A stretch of DNA of 64,000 nt from Marinobacter sp. DY40_1A1 (GTDB lineage Bacteria; Pseudomonadota; Gammaproteobacteria; Pseudomonadales; Oleiphilaceae), in NCBI RefSeq assembly GCF_016597815.1, contig NZ_VCHA01000002.1, positions 1 through 64,000 of the forward strand, given 5' to 3'. Positions within the stretch are counted from its first letter, which is position 1. Every line of letters begins with the position of its first letter. Made by a program: the position numbers and the translations under genes. The notes beneath the pieces were generated by a model. The model was not told where the DNA came from. It saw only the letters and a program-made list of their open reading frames with translations, and made no database searches. Of the stretch, positions 1 to 7,993 are shown one piece after another.

Positions 1-65
1 CCGGCCCAGCGCCCAAATTACTTTATCCTTATGCACCGTTCGCTAGCTGCGGCACTGGCGGCTTA

Positions 66-124
66 GTCCAACAGACATTTAAAGGTCATGCTGCGCACGA
101 CCATTAAATGCTTAGGTGTTATGA
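66..124. repeat. attC-like imperfect palindrome
   Basis: A GTCCAAC box (66-72, fits the integron R'' pattern RYYYAAC) is followed by arms CATTTAAAGGTC (76-87) and GACCATTAAATG (99-110), complementary at 11 of 12 positions, and then by GTTATGA (118-124). AACA and TGTT close the outer stem with an unequal inner bulge, which is the architecture of integron attC sites. The R' box fits GTTRRRY poorly. No integrase or cassette gene is visible, so this may be a relic or the edge of an array lying to the left. Confidence 0.35.
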
Positions 125-126
125 AG

Positions 127-153
127 CCAGTGCGACGACGTCCACTGGTTTTT
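127..153 (+). terminator. Short hairpin with T-run
   Basis: CCAGTG (127-132) and CACTGG (143-148) form a 6-bp stem with a 10-base loop, followed directly by five T residues. It has the form of a weak intrinsic terminator reading rightward, for something to the left of the window. No gene is visible in 1-236; apart from this hairpin and the attC-like palindrome I see nothing else there. Confidence 0.35.
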
Positions 154-236
154 AGCCACCTTTCAATGTGTGCATAGGCATCATTTCAAGTTAGCAGAAG
201 GATTTTGAACGTCCACTTGCGGGGGAGCTATCAACC

Positions 237-273
237 AAAAAAAAGCCCACCGAGATCACTCCCGGCGGGCTTT
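237..273 (-). terminator. Rho-independent terminator of the narK-like gene
   Basis: On the minus strand AAAGCCCGCCGG, a short loop and a CGGTGGGCTTT arm are followed by a run of eight T residues. The hairpin lies 40 bases after the stop codon of the leftward nitrate transporter gene and is a convincing intrinsic terminator for it. Confidence 0.85.
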
Positions 274-313
274 GGTGCTGATTACAACTTTACTGAGTTA
301 CTGCCTCAACAGG

Positions 314-1819
314 TTACGCCTTGCCCATTGCTGCCTGGCGCTGGCGCTCCTCCTCTTCGATCTGAAGATCTACAGAAGACACATCGTACTCTTCAGCAAA
401 GCCAGACTCAGGCTCCTTCAACCACATCAAGCAAAGTACCCAGCTGATAAAGGCGCCACCTGCAATGATGAAGAAGAACTGATTAGGCGTTACGAAGGTG
501 AAGATAGTCAGGTAGACCACAGCCCCTACGTTGCCATATGCACCCGCCATTCCCGATATCTGCCCGGTTAAGCGGCGCTTGATTGACGGGATGATTCCGA
601 AGGTTGCACCCTCTGCACCCTGCACAAAGAATGAAGTGAATACAGTGATACCTACCGCAATGATTAGCGGCCAGCTGGAGTTGAGCAAGCCCATCAGTGC
701 GAAGCCAACGGATATACCCAGCATGTAGCTCAGCATCACGAACCGGCGGTTACCCATGCGGTCTGAAACCATGCCACCCATAGGACGAGCCACCAGGTTT
801 ACAAAAGCAAAGGAGGCAGCAACCATACCCGCAGCAGCGGCACTCAGGCTCCAGGTTTCTTCAAAGAACATTGGCAACATGGAAACCACTGCCAGCTCTG
901 CACCAAAGTTGGCAAAGTAGGTACTGTTCAACGCAGCAACGCTGTTAAACGGGTACTTGTCGTCCACAGGCACACCCTTTTTCAGGATAGGTACGTTTAC
1001 TCGCAGAATCTGTACGATCTGATAAAGCACGATGGCAACAATGACTGAGTAGGCAATGATCGCACCAGTCACACTCAGGTAGCCCATGTTCTGGATGCGC
1101 CAAACAAGGATTGCCAGAACACCAATCAAGGGAATGGTCCACAGAATAAGTTTGACCATGTCACCCCAGGTGCTGACTTCCAGCGCAGTCGCTTTACGCG
1201 GTTTGCGGTGTACGGTGCCTGCAGGACCATCGGTAACAGCAAACCAGTAGTACACGCCGTAAAGCGCCATCACGATAGCACTCTGGGCAATAGCCCAGCG
1301 CCAGCCGTCATCGCCGCCATACATTTGCAGTGCAATAGTAGGTAGAGTCAGTGCTGCAGCAGCAGAACCAAAGTTACCCCAACCAGCGTAGAAACCCTCG
1401 GCAAAACCAATGTCCCGGGGTTTGAACCACATGGCGGTCATGTGAATGCCCACCACAAAGCTCGCACCGATGGAGCTGAGCACCAAACGGCTGACCAGCA
1501 ACTGGGTCATGGTGTCGCCAAAGGCGAAGGTGAGTGCCGGAATCGACATCAGAATCATCAGTATGGAAAACACCCGGCGCGGGCCGAAGCGATCAAGGGC
1601 CATGCCCACGAGAATACGAGCAGGAATCGTCAGCGCCACGTTACAAATGGCGAATAGGCGAAGGTCGTCCGGGGTCAGCCAATCGACACTTTTGAGCATG
1701 CTGGACGCCAGTGGCGCCATGTTGAACCACACATAAAATGTGATAAAAAATGCTATCCAGGTCAGGTGTAATGCCTTAATCTCTGGATTTTTGAAGCGGA
1801 ATACGTCTGCAACTCTCAT
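314..1819 (-). CDS. narK: NarK-type nitrate/nitrite MFS transporter
   Basis: A 501-residue, 12-helix major facilitator protein of the nitrate/nitrite porter family in the inner membrane. The first helix pair is followed by the MFS loop motif GMALDRFGPRR (about residues 72-82). The glycine-rich nitrate signature GWGNFGSAAA lies near residue 146 and a second one, GAYGNVGAVVYL, near residue 427. An Arg in the second helix region (R68) and one in NLVARPMGG match the substrate-binding Arg pair of NarK. The long hydrophilic loop between helices 6 and 7 and the charged C-terminal tail are seen in NarK2-like members. The start at 1819 has a GGAGG-type ribosome site. It follows the stress protein gene by 38 bases and is probably co-transcribed with it. 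No narGHJI is in the window. Nitrate import versus nitrite export cannot be told from sequence alone. Confidence 0.88.
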   Translation of the reverse strand: MRVADVFRFKNPEIKALHLTWIAFFITFYVWFNMAPLASSMLKSVDWLTPDDLRLFAICNVALTIPARILVGMALDRFGPRRVFSILMILMSIPALTFAFGDTMTQLLVSRLVLSSIGASFVVGIHMTAMWFKPRDIGFAEGFYAGWGNFGSAAAALTLPTIALQMYGGDDGWRWAIAQSAIVMALYGVYYWFAVTDGPAGTVHRKPRKATALEVSTWGDMVKLILWTIPLIGVLAILVWRIQNMGYLSVTGAIIAYSVIVAIVLYQIVQILRVNVPILKKGVPVDDKYPFNSVAALNSTYFANFGAELAVVSMLPMFFEETWSLSAAAAGMVAASFAFVNLVARPMGGMVSDRMGNRRFVMLSYMLGISVGFALMGLLNSSWPLIIAVGITVFTSFFVQGAEGATFGIIPSIKRRLTGQISGMAGAYGNVGAVVYLTIFTFVTPNQFFFIIAGGAFISWVLCLMWLKEPESGFAEEYDVSSVDLQIEEEERQRQAAMGKA

Positions 1820-1858
1820 TTCAGCCTCCGGGGGCTTCCAGTTCAGTGCCAGTGGCTT

Positions 1859-2320
1859 TTAGCGGCTGGGCAGGATAAGTAGCGGGCATTGCACCCGGCG
1901 AGCCAGAAACGAGCTGACTTTACCGAATGTCATGTAATCCAACTCATCCACAAAGTAAGTTAGCGAGCGGGCGATCAAGCCGCCGTCAACCTCATCACTG
2001 TGGCGAGCGATGATGAGCATGTCGGGCTTAACCTTGCTGTCAGCGGCATATAGCAGCATTTTTCGAGCGTCGCCCTCCAGAAGCAGCGTTTCAGAAGAAA
2101 CTCCCTCCTTCTCACAAACCCCCTGCGCTTCAAGCAGATGGTTTTTGAGTTCCTCTAACTCCTCCTGAAACATGTCTTCATTGCTGGCCGTGATGTCTCT
2201 GGGGTTTTCCGCCACAGCCACCAGGATGATCTGAGGCTTCAGTTCGCGAAACATCGTAATCGTCTGAACCAGCGCCAGCTTCGCGTTCCTGGAGCCGTCG
2301 TAGGCAATCATGATTTTCAT
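1859..2320 (-). CDS. Universal stress protein, UspA family
   Basis: A 153-residue single-domain Usp protein, cytoplasmic. It begins MKIMIAYDGSRNA, the standard first beta strand with the Asp used for nucleotide binding, and ends with a strand LLILPSR. I place the start at 2320 because GGAG stands six bases ahead of this ATG; an in-frame ATG nine codons upstream has no ribosome site. In pseudomonads Usp proteins of this kind are induced at low oxygen by Anr, which fits the Anr/FNR box 88 bases upstream. It is the first gene of a likely operon with the narK-like gene. The physiological role is not deducible from sequence. Confidence 0.85.
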   Translation of the reverse strand: MKIMIAYDGSRNAKLALVQTITMFRELKPQIILVAVAENPRDITASNEDMFQEELEELKNHLLEAQGVCEKEGVSSETLLLEGDARKMLLYAADSKVKPDMLIIARHSDEVDGGLIARSLTYFVDELDYMTFGKVSSFLARRVQCPLLILPSR

Positions 2321-2376
2321 AGCAGTCTCCGAAGGCAAAAGTGCCACACAGGCACAGCGCCAATTGATATTACTCA

Positions 2377-2421
2377 GTATTAGCCCACACTCAGTAGTGG
2401 CGCATATTTGATTTAAGTCAA
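2377..2421 (-). promoter_or_regulatory. ANR/FNR box and promoter of usp-narK
   Basis: TTGATTTAAGTCAA at 2408-2421 differs from the FNR/ANR consensus TTGAT-N4-ATCAA at one position. On the minus strand a TAATAC -10 element follows at 2382-2377. A start near 2370-2373 would centre the box about 41-44 bases upstream, the geometry of class II FNR activation. The box also lies 167 bases upstream of the rightward MFS gene and could serve both directions. Consensus and spacing are established knowledge; actual binding is inferred. Confidence 0.65.
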
Positions 2422-2587
2422 ATACAGCGCCAGATACCCCACCAGAGCAATCGAAGCTCTACCCCCTGACAGCAAATCCCTGTCGGCACCTACCACCAGC
2501 CCACCCTGCTGGAGGTACCCCCAATGCCCCCACACGGAAAAAGCCGCTTTTGATATTGTTATAGAGGCTCTGAACAATGGCCCGTAT

Positions 2588-3964
2588 ATGCAAACAGACA
2601 AGGCCGCAGTAATGATCTCGCCAACCAAACCACAGCAGTACCGCGCACTTGGCCTTTCCACGCTGGCCTTCACTTTGTGTTTCGCCGTATGGACCATTTT
2701 CTCCATCATTGGCATCCGCATTGCGGAAGATCTTGGGCTATCTGACACCCAGCTTGGCCTTCTTATGGCCACCCCTATTCTGACTGGCTCAATCAGCCGG
2801 CTGTTTCTTGGTATCTGGACGGACCGGTACGGCGGGCGCTGGGTATTCGGCATCCTCATGCTGACCACGGCGGCCTGTGTTTACCTGCTCACCTTCGCCA
2901 CCACTTACCTGATGTTGCTGATTGGTGCTCTGGGTGTGGGCCTTGCCGGTGGCGCGTTTATTGTGGGCGTAGCCTATACAGCAGCCTGGTTTACCCCCTC
3001 CCGACAGGGCACAGCGTTGGGCATCTTTGGTGCAGGCAACGTCGGCTCTGCTGTAACCAACTTTGGTGCACCCTTTTTGCTGGTGGCTTTTGGCTGGGAG
3101 ACCACCGCCCAGATCTATGCCTCTGTGCTGGCGGTTATGGGCATTGCCTTCATCATTCTGGCAAAAGAAGACCCTGTTTCTGCAGGCCGAAAAAAAGACG
3201 ATCAACAACGTTCGTTTATGGAGCAGATGGAGCCGCTGCGGGATCTTCGGGTCTGGCGCTTTGCGCTTTACTACTTCTTCGTATTTGGCGCCTTTGTGGC
3301 CCTGGCACTCTGGCTGCCCCACTACCTGATTGGCGTTTACGGCCTGGACATAACAACCGCAGGCATGATCGCGGCCCTCTATACCATTCCCGCCTCCCTG
3401 TTCCGTATTCTTGGGGGCTGGATGTCTGACCGCTTCGGCGCTCGACGCGTGATGTACTGGACATTTATTGCGTCGGTCATCTGCACTTTCCTGTTGAGTT
3501 ACCCCCCTACTGATTATGTGGTACACGGCATCGACGGCGACGTGCGCTTTACACTGGAAATGAGCTTGCCGGTGTTTATTATTCTGATTTTCACCCTGGG
3601 CTTTTTCATGTCTCTGGGCAAGGCAGCGGTCTACAAGCACATACCGGTTTACTACCCCATGCATGTGGGCGCTGTTGGTGGCGTGGTGGGGATGATCGGC
3701 GGACTGGGTGGATTCATTCTGCCGCTCACTTTCGGAGTTTTGAACGACGTTACCGGCATCTGGCAGAGCTGCTTTATGCTGATGTTCATAATTGCCGCCG
3801 CTGCTCTCGCCTGGATGCATTACGCCATTCGTTCAGCCGAACGCGTTGAGTGGGCCGCAAACAAGGAGCAAACCGACTTGCCGGAACTGGCATCACCTCA
3901 GCTCTTCTACCCCTTGAACCGCAAACACAGCCAGAAAGGCGGCACAGGATCAGCCCCGCAATAA
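2588..3964 (+). CDS. NarK1-type nitrate MFS transporter
   Basis: A 458-residue 12-helix MFS protein of the nitrate/nitrite porter family, divergent from the usp-narK pair. The loop motif GIWTDRYGGRWV lies near residue 75, with R71 in the preceding helix at the position of the substrate Arg, and the helix 8 region carries FRILGGWMSDRFG. A GAGNVGSAVTN nitrate signature lies near residue 150. This shorter type (NarK1-like) is usually a nitrate/proton symporter, while the NarK2-like type works as an antiporter; the two are often paired in pseudomonads. The start is uncertain: the ATG at 2588 lacks a clear ribosome site, and the ATG at 2612 (MISPTKP) has AAGG eight bases upstream. Confidence 0.85.
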   Translation: MQTDKAAVMISPTKPQQYRALGLSTLAFTLCFAVWTIFSIIGIRIAEDLGLSDTQLGLLMATPILTGSISRLFLGIWTDRYGGRWVFGILMLTTAACVYLLTFATTYLMLLIGALGVGLAGGAFIVGVAYTAAWFTPSRQGTALGIFGAGNVGSAVTNFGAPFLLVAFGWETTAQIYASVLAVMGIAFIILAKEDPVSAGRKKDDQQRSFMEQMEPLRDLRVWRFALYYFFVFGAFVALALWLPHYLIGVYGLDITTAGMIAALYTIPASLFRILGGWMSDRFGARRVMYWTFIASVICTFLLSYPPTDYVVHGIDGDVRFTLEMSLPVFIILIFTLGFFMSLGKAAVYKHIPVYYPMHVGAVGGVVGMIGGLGGFILPLTFGVLNDVTGIWQSCFMLMFIIAAAALAWMHYAIRSAERVEWAANKEQTDLPELASPQLFYPLNRKHSQKGGTGSAPQ

Positions 3965-4068
3965 AAGGTTCGGTGCGAGTTTCTTGAAATCTCTGTAACA
4001 GTACTGTTCCAGCGCTGGCAGTGCCTTTAGAATTCGCACTCCCGATTTCACCTGGAGCAGTAACCCCC

Positions 4069-4884
4069 ATGTCCCTGGATCTTTCTCCCTCGGCCAGCTT
4101 CAACCAGTTGCGCCGTATTGAATCCAGCACGCTTTTTCAGGGCGTAGTGATCGCCATCATCATCCTGTCTGCCCTGACCATAGGCGCGAAAACCTATGAC
4201 TTACCACCACTGGTGGAGCAGTCACTGGGCGTTATGGATACAGCTATCACCCTGTTTTTCCTGATCGAGATTCTTTTCCGCTTTGCCGCCAGCCCGGTCA
4301 AACGCCGCTTCTTCATGGACGGCTGGAACGTCTTCGACACACTGGTGGTGATTGGCAGCCTGATTCCTCTGGATAACTCGGAGGCGGTCTTGCTTGGAAG
4401 ATTGTTGAGGGTTTTCCGGGTATTGCGTCTGGTCTCTGTGGTGCCGGAGCTGCGTTTTCTGATCAACTCCCTGCTCAAAGCCATCCCACGCATGGGTTAC
4501 ATTGCACTGTTGATGTTTATTATTTTTTACATCTATGCCGCCATGGGTTCGATGTTCTTTGCCAAAGTGGATGAGGATCTCTGGGGTGATGTCGCAATTT
4601 CCATGCTCACGCTGTTCCGCGTGGCCACGTTTGAGGACTGGACAGACGTGATGTACGCAACCATGGAGCAATACCCCCTAAGCTGGATTTACTATCTGAC
4701 GTTCATTTTCCTCACGGCCTTCGTGTTCCTGAACATGATGATTGGAGCGATTCTGGAAGTGATGAGCGAAGAGCAGAACGCCAAACAGGCCCAGCAAGCC
4801 CACGACGAGCGGGATGAGATTGTTCAGCAGCTCCACTCGGTTCAGCGCAAGCTGGACGAGCTGTCAAAAAAGCTGGAGAGATAG
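4069..4884 (+). CDS. Voltage-gated cation channel (NaChBac family)
   Basis: A 271-residue six-helix channel subunit, expected to form tetramers in the inner membrane. The S4 voltage sensor has Arg at every third place (R111, R114, R117, R120). A pore loop and selectivity filter TFEDWTD (187-193) follow, then S6 with FLNMMIGAILEVM and a C-terminal neck and coiled coil (LHSVQRKLDELSKKLER). The family normally conducts sodium with a TLESW filter. Here the two residues that are Ser in NaChBac are Asp, as in engineered calcium-selective variants (LEDWAD type), so calcium permeation is likely. The start at 4069 is chosen because a GTG at 4021 would add residues absent from the family and has no ribosome site. 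Confidence 0.88.
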   Translation: MSLDLSPSASFNQLRRIESSTLFQGVVIAIIILSALTIGAKTYDLPPLVEQSLGVMDTAITLFFLIEILFRFAASPVKRRFFMDGWNVFDTLVVIGSLIPLDNSEAVLLGRLLRVFRVLRLVSVVPELRFLINSLLKAIPRMGYIALLMFIIFYIYAAMGSMFFAKVDEDLWGDVAISMLTLFRVATFEDWTDVMYATMEQYPLSWIYYLTFIFLTAFVFLNMMIGAILEVMSEEQNAKQAQQAHDERDEIVQQLHSVQRKLDELSKKLER

Positions 4885-4887
4885 AGA

Positions 4888-4901
4888 GGCGGCAAGCCGC
4901 C
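4888..4901. terminator. Hairpin between convergent genes
   Basis: GGCGGC-AA-GCCGCC forms a perfect 6-bp GC stem in the 21 bases between the channel gene and the leftward methyltransferase gene. It has no T-run, so it could slow or end transcription in either direction only weakly. Confidence 0.35.
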
Positions 4902-4905
4902 CGAT

Positions 4906-5505
4906 CTATGCCTTGCGAGCCACAAACTGAACCACAGCCCCTTCACCATCATGAAGTGGGCCTTCACGAATATCACGGACGAGTTCGCGGGAAAGAAGTA
5001 TTTCCTCGGGCTCAAAAAACTGTTCCAGCTCCTGCTTGCTGAACATCATGGCTTTATTGCCCGGCCCGCCAGTGCCTCGCCCAATTTGATCTTCTGTATA
5101 GCCTTCCAGAATCAAATGGCCACCGCTTCGCAACGCGTCTTTTGCGATTTGAAGCGAACGCTTGCGAATATCGGTTGGAGTGTGGGCAAAAATCATGACA
5201 ACCGCCGAGCAGGTGTTTGATTCCGGGGTATAGGTTGCCAAATCGGCATGCACGGTTTCCAGCTCCACGCCACGAGTGGCAGCAAGCCGGGCAGATTTCT
5301 GCAGCCCGACTTCAGACAAATCGACCGTGGTTACAGTATGCCCTCGCTCTGCCAGATATACGGCATTTCGGCCCTCTCCCTCTGCCAGGCACAACACTTT
5401 GCCTTTGCTTTTATCCAGCTCGAATGCGTTCCACTGCTCCACAAGAAAGGAGTTTGGCTCTTCTCCGTATACAAAGTGTTCGCTACTGAATCGCTCGTCC
5501 CACAT
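4906..5505 (-). CDS. Class I SAM-dependent methyltransferase
   Basis: A cytoplasmic methyltransferase of about 199 residues with a Rossmann fold. The SAM-binding first strand is VLCLAEGEGRNAVYLA (motif I, E/DxGxGxN type), followed by VDLS (motif II acidic end) and a later VVMIFAHTP strand. The family includes TehB-like and thiol methyltransferase-like enzymes, but the substrate cannot be read from sequence. I start at the ATG at 5505 (MWDERFSSEHFVYGEEPN), because this is where the family normally begins and because GGAG lies six bases before it; longer starts at 5517 and 5541 exist. Its downstream neighbour is the convergent channel gene; upstream is the co-oriented sirB-like gene. Confidence 0.75.
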   Translation of the reverse strand: MWDERFSSEHFVYGEEPNSFLVEQWNAFELDKSKGKVLCLAEGEGRNAVYLAERGHTVTTVDLSEVGLQKSARLAATRGVELETVHADLATYTPESNTCSAVVMIFAHTPTDIRKRSLQIAKDALRSGGHLILEGYTEDQIGRGTGGPGNKAMMFSKQELEQFFEPEEILLSRELVRDIREGPLHDGEGAVVQFVARKA

Positions 5506-5577
5506 TGCTTGCTCCATATAACTGTCAGGATACTGGCCCACGGGGTTTGGGCTCGGGTATTGCGTACCTTGAATGAA

Positions 5578-5967
5578 TCAAAATAAGACGGGTTTGGCCA
5601 TGGCAAGGTGGAAAATAGCGGATACCTGCACCAGGGCCAATACTGCGGCCACAACGCGAATCGGGCGCGAGACGGTCACTTTCAAAGCGAATAGTCCGGC
5701 AGCGATGTAGCCCAGCAACAATGCGATTTTTGCCAGAAGCCAGCCTTGCTCCAGCGGGTTCCAACCACCCACAAACAGCAGGCTGATCGCCGCAACCAGC
5801 AGTACTGTGTCGTTAGCGTGGGGAATCCAGCGCAGTGGAGTCATACGCCAGCCGGGGCGCCCCACAGCGTCCATCAACAGCCTCAGTGAAAACAAGACAA
5901 CCGTGAGGTAGGCTGTGGTCATATGGAGGTGCTTCAAAATCATGTATGAGTTCATAAACCATTCCAT
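5578..5967 (-). CDS. SirB2-like integral membrane protein
   Basis: A 129-residue protein with four predicted membrane segments. It starts with the LKHLHMTTAYLTVVLF helix, followed by RPGWRMTPLRWIPHANDTVLL, which matches the SirB family (PF04247) with its conserved His and HxxDT-like segment. The biochemical role of SirB is unsettled; E. coli SirB2 was linked to virulence regulation in Salmonella by genetics. The gene is divergent from nnrS and shares with it a 114-base intergenic region containing a palindrome. An alternative start at 5955 would shorten it by four residues. Confidence 0.75.
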   Translation of the reverse strand: MEWFMNSYMILKHLHMTTAYLTVVLFSLRLLMDAVGRPGWRMTPLRWIPHANDTVLLVAAISLLFVGGWNPLEQGWLLAKIALLLGYIAAGLFALKVTVSRPIRVVAAVLALVQVSAIFHLAMAKPVLF

Positions 5968-5999
5968 TGTGAATCAAAACGATAGCGGCATTGTACGCA

Positions 6000-6023
6000 A
6001 AGATACCCCTAACCGGGTATGTT
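6000..6023. promoter_or_regulatory. Palindromic operator candidate between sirB-like gene and nnrS
   Basis: AAGATACCC (6000-6008) and GGGTATGTT (6015-6023) form a 9-bp inverted repeat with one mismatch and a 6-base spacer. The half-site AAGATA resembles the outer part of NsrR (nitric oxide sensor) sites, and nnrS genes are commonly under NsrR, Dnr or NorR. A direct repeat TAACATATA follows at 6042-6060. Assignment to a particular regulator is inference. Confidence 0.4.
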
Positions 6024-6081
6024 AATTCTGCTCACAGCCGCTTAACATATAACTAACATATATGTATTGACAGGAACCAAC

Positions 6082-7266
6082 ATGCAAGCGACTTCAACAC
6101 CCCAAAAAGCTGGGCCCGCCAGCTTCAACCAGCTTTTCGGCTACCCGTTCCGAATCTTCTTCCTGTCCATGACGGTATTGGCGATTGTCGCCATTCCTCT
6201 CTGGGTACTGCAGGTAACAGGCGCCGTCAGCATGCCGCTGGCCATGCCGGGATTGTTCTGGCATCAGCATGAGATGCTGTTTGGCTTTCTGACGGCTGCT
6301 ATTGCCGGCTTTTTACTGACAGCTGTCTGCGTCTGGACTCAGACCGAACGCACCCACGGGTTCCGACTGATGCTGCTTTGGGGCGTATGGCTGGCCGGGC
6401 GCCTGCTGCTCGCATTTGGCGCAGATCTGCCAGAATGGCTAGTGCAAGGGGTAAACCTGGCGTTTCTACCGCTGGTGATGCTGGATGCCGGGTGGCGGGT
6501 TTGGCAGGCCAAGCAAAAACGCCAACTTATGCTTCTGGTGGTTCTCGGCTTACTGTGGCTGATGCAAATTGGCTTTGTTACCCGCCTGGATATGACTTAC
6601 AGCCACGGAGCACTGATTGCGGCTATGGCGCTTATCAGCATTGTGGGTGGGCGAATAACGCCGGCGTTCACTACTGGCTGGTTGCGCCAGCGAGGGCTGA
6701 ATGCAGACGCGGTAAAAAACATCCCGGCGCTCGATATGGCTTCGCTGTTTTCCATGATTCTGCTCATGGCGTCGCTGGTAACCGGCTGGCAAGCCATCAC
6801 AGGCATTCTGGCGATCATTGCTGGCTCTCTTGTGTTGGTGCGACTGGCTAACTGGAAAGGCTGGCTCGTTCGCAAAGAGCCTCTGTTGTGGGTTCTTCAC
6901 CTCTCTATTCTCTGGGTCCCGGTGTCACTCTACCTGCTGGCCGGCACCATTTTCTCCGGCTGGCCATCTAACGCCTGGAGTCATGCAGCAGGAACTGGCG
7001 CTATTGGCTGCCTGATTCTGGGTGTAATCGCGAGGGTGACTCTCGGCCACACTGGCCGCCCCCTGGTGCTACCCAAAGGCATGGTTGTGGCATTTATTGC
7101 ACTGCAACTCGCGGCAGTGGTTCGTGTTCTCACGGCTTTCGATATCATTCCCTGGCATCCCGGTATTGGCAGTAGCAGCCTGCTTTGGGTTTTCGCCTTC
7201 GGCATGTTCCTGGTGCGCTACACGAAAATACTTGCAAGCCCCAGACCGGATGGCCGTGCAGGCTGA
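6082..7266 (+). CDS. nnrS: NnrS family haem-copper membrane protein
   Basis: A 394-residue protein with twelve predicted membrane helices. The early motif FWHQHEMLFGF (about residues 62-72) contains the His residues that bind haem and copper in NnrS. Later conserved features are a GGRITPAFTTGWL segment and an HTGRPL segment near the end. NnrS relieves nitrosative stress in several denitrifiers. I use the ATG at 6082, which has AGGA seven bases upstream; a TTG at 6067 is possible but weaker. It is monocistronic, bounded by the palindrome upstream and a strong terminator downstream. Confidence 0.88.
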   Translation: MQATSTPQKAGPASFNQLFGYPFRIFFLSMTVLAIVAIPLWVLQVTGAVSMPLAMPGLFWHQHEMLFGFLTAAIAGFLLTAVCVWTQTERTHGFRLMLLWGVWLAGRLLLAFGADLPEWLVQGVNLAFLPLVMLDAGWRVWQAKQKRQLMLLVVLGLLWLMQIGFVTRLDMTYSHGALIAAMALISIVGGRITPAFTTGWLRQRGLNADAVKNIPALDMASLFSMILLMASLVTGWQAITGILAIIAGSLVLVRLANWKGWLVRKEPLLWVLHLSILWVPVSLYLLAGTIFSGWPSNAWSHAAGTGAIGCLILGVIARVTLGHTGRPLVLPKGMVVAFIALQLAAVVRVLTAFDIIPWHPGIGSSSLLWVFAFGMFLVRYTKILASPRPDGRAG

Positions 7267-7303
7267 CGCCCTGGCCAGGTTTCCTGAAGTTTTAGATGCA
7301 TGA

Positions 7304-7330
7304 GCAGGCTCGCAGCAGCCTGCTTTTTTT
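7304..7330 (+). terminator. Rho-independent terminator of nnrS
   Basis: GCAGGCT (7304-7310), a 6-base loop and AGCCTGC (7317-7323) make a perfect 7-bp stem followed by seven T residues and a further T-rich stretch. It lies 38 bases after the nnrS stop codon. Confidence 0.9.
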
Positions 7331-7472
7331 ATTTTTTTGACCGCCCCCGGAGAGCAGCTCGGGCTTGCAACTGCAACCCTTAAACGTTAATCATCCACTA
7401 ATGGTCAATAGCGACTCTCGAAATAACAGCTAAAGTAACAATAAATCATTCTGTAACAGAGACGATGGCACT

Positions 7473-7982
7473 ATGAACCCGGATCATTTTGACAAGGAAG
7501 ACCTGATTAAGTGTGGTCATGGCAAACTTTTCCCGGGCGCCACGCGGCTGCCCATTGATGAGATGCTAATGGTTGACCGCGTCACCCACATAGGCACAGA
7601 TGACGGTATCTACGGCAAAGGCAGCTTGGTGGCAGAGCTGGATATCAATCCCGACCTCTGGTTCTTCAAAGTGCACTTTGTGGATGACCCGGTTATGCCT
7701 GGCTGCCTGGGCCTGGATGCCTTGTGGCAACTGGTTGGGTTCTACCTGGCGTGGAGCGGCAGCGAAGGCAAGGGCCGCGCGCTGGGCGCAGGAGAGGTCA
7801 AGTTCACCGGCCAGGTTCTCCCGACCAATAAAAAGGTAACCTACTACCTCGACCTCAAACGTGTAATCCGGCGCAAGCTGACAATGGCTATTGCCGACGG
7901 ACGTATGGAAGTGGATGGCAAAGAAATATACACAGCCAAAGACCTGCGGGTTGGCGTGTTCACTTCCACCGATGATTTCTAG
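7473..7982 (+). CDS. fabA: 3-hydroxydecanoyl-ACP dehydratase/isomerase
   Basis: A 169-residue cytoplasmic enzyme of unsaturated fatty acid synthesis that dehydrates 3-hydroxydecanoyl-ACP and isomerises the trans-2 product to cis-3-decenoyl-ACP. The catalytic His (H68, in [13 protein letters not shown]) and Asp (D82, in GLDALWQ) match H70 and D84 of E. coli FabA, and length is nearly the same (171 in E. coli). It is followed 11 bases later by fabB, the standard operon of gammaproteobacteria that make unsaturated fats anaerobically. No FadR or DesT site was recognisable upstream. Confidence 0.97.
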   Translation: MNPDHFDKEDLIKCGHGKLFPGATRLPIDEMLMVDRVTHIGTDDGIYGKGSLVAELDINPDLWFFKVHFVDDPVMPGCLGLDALWQLVGFYLAWSGSEGKGRALGAGEVKFTGQVLPTNKKVTYYLDLKRVIRRKLTMAIADGRMEVDGKEIYTAKDLRVGVFTSTDDF

Positions 7983-7993
7983 GAGTTAACAAG

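Noticed and set aside
205..571. Two short rightward frames at the left edge
   Set aside because: They run through the narK terminator and the antisense of the narK 3' end; no ribosome site or protein pattern.
2789..3820. 343-codon open frame antisense to the NarK1-type gene
   Set aside because: It is a Gln/His/Arg-rich shadow typical of the reverse complement of membrane-protein codons.
7331..7472. FadR, FabR or DesT operator upstream of fabA
   Set aside because: No palindrome matching the known sites could be found in the 142-base region.
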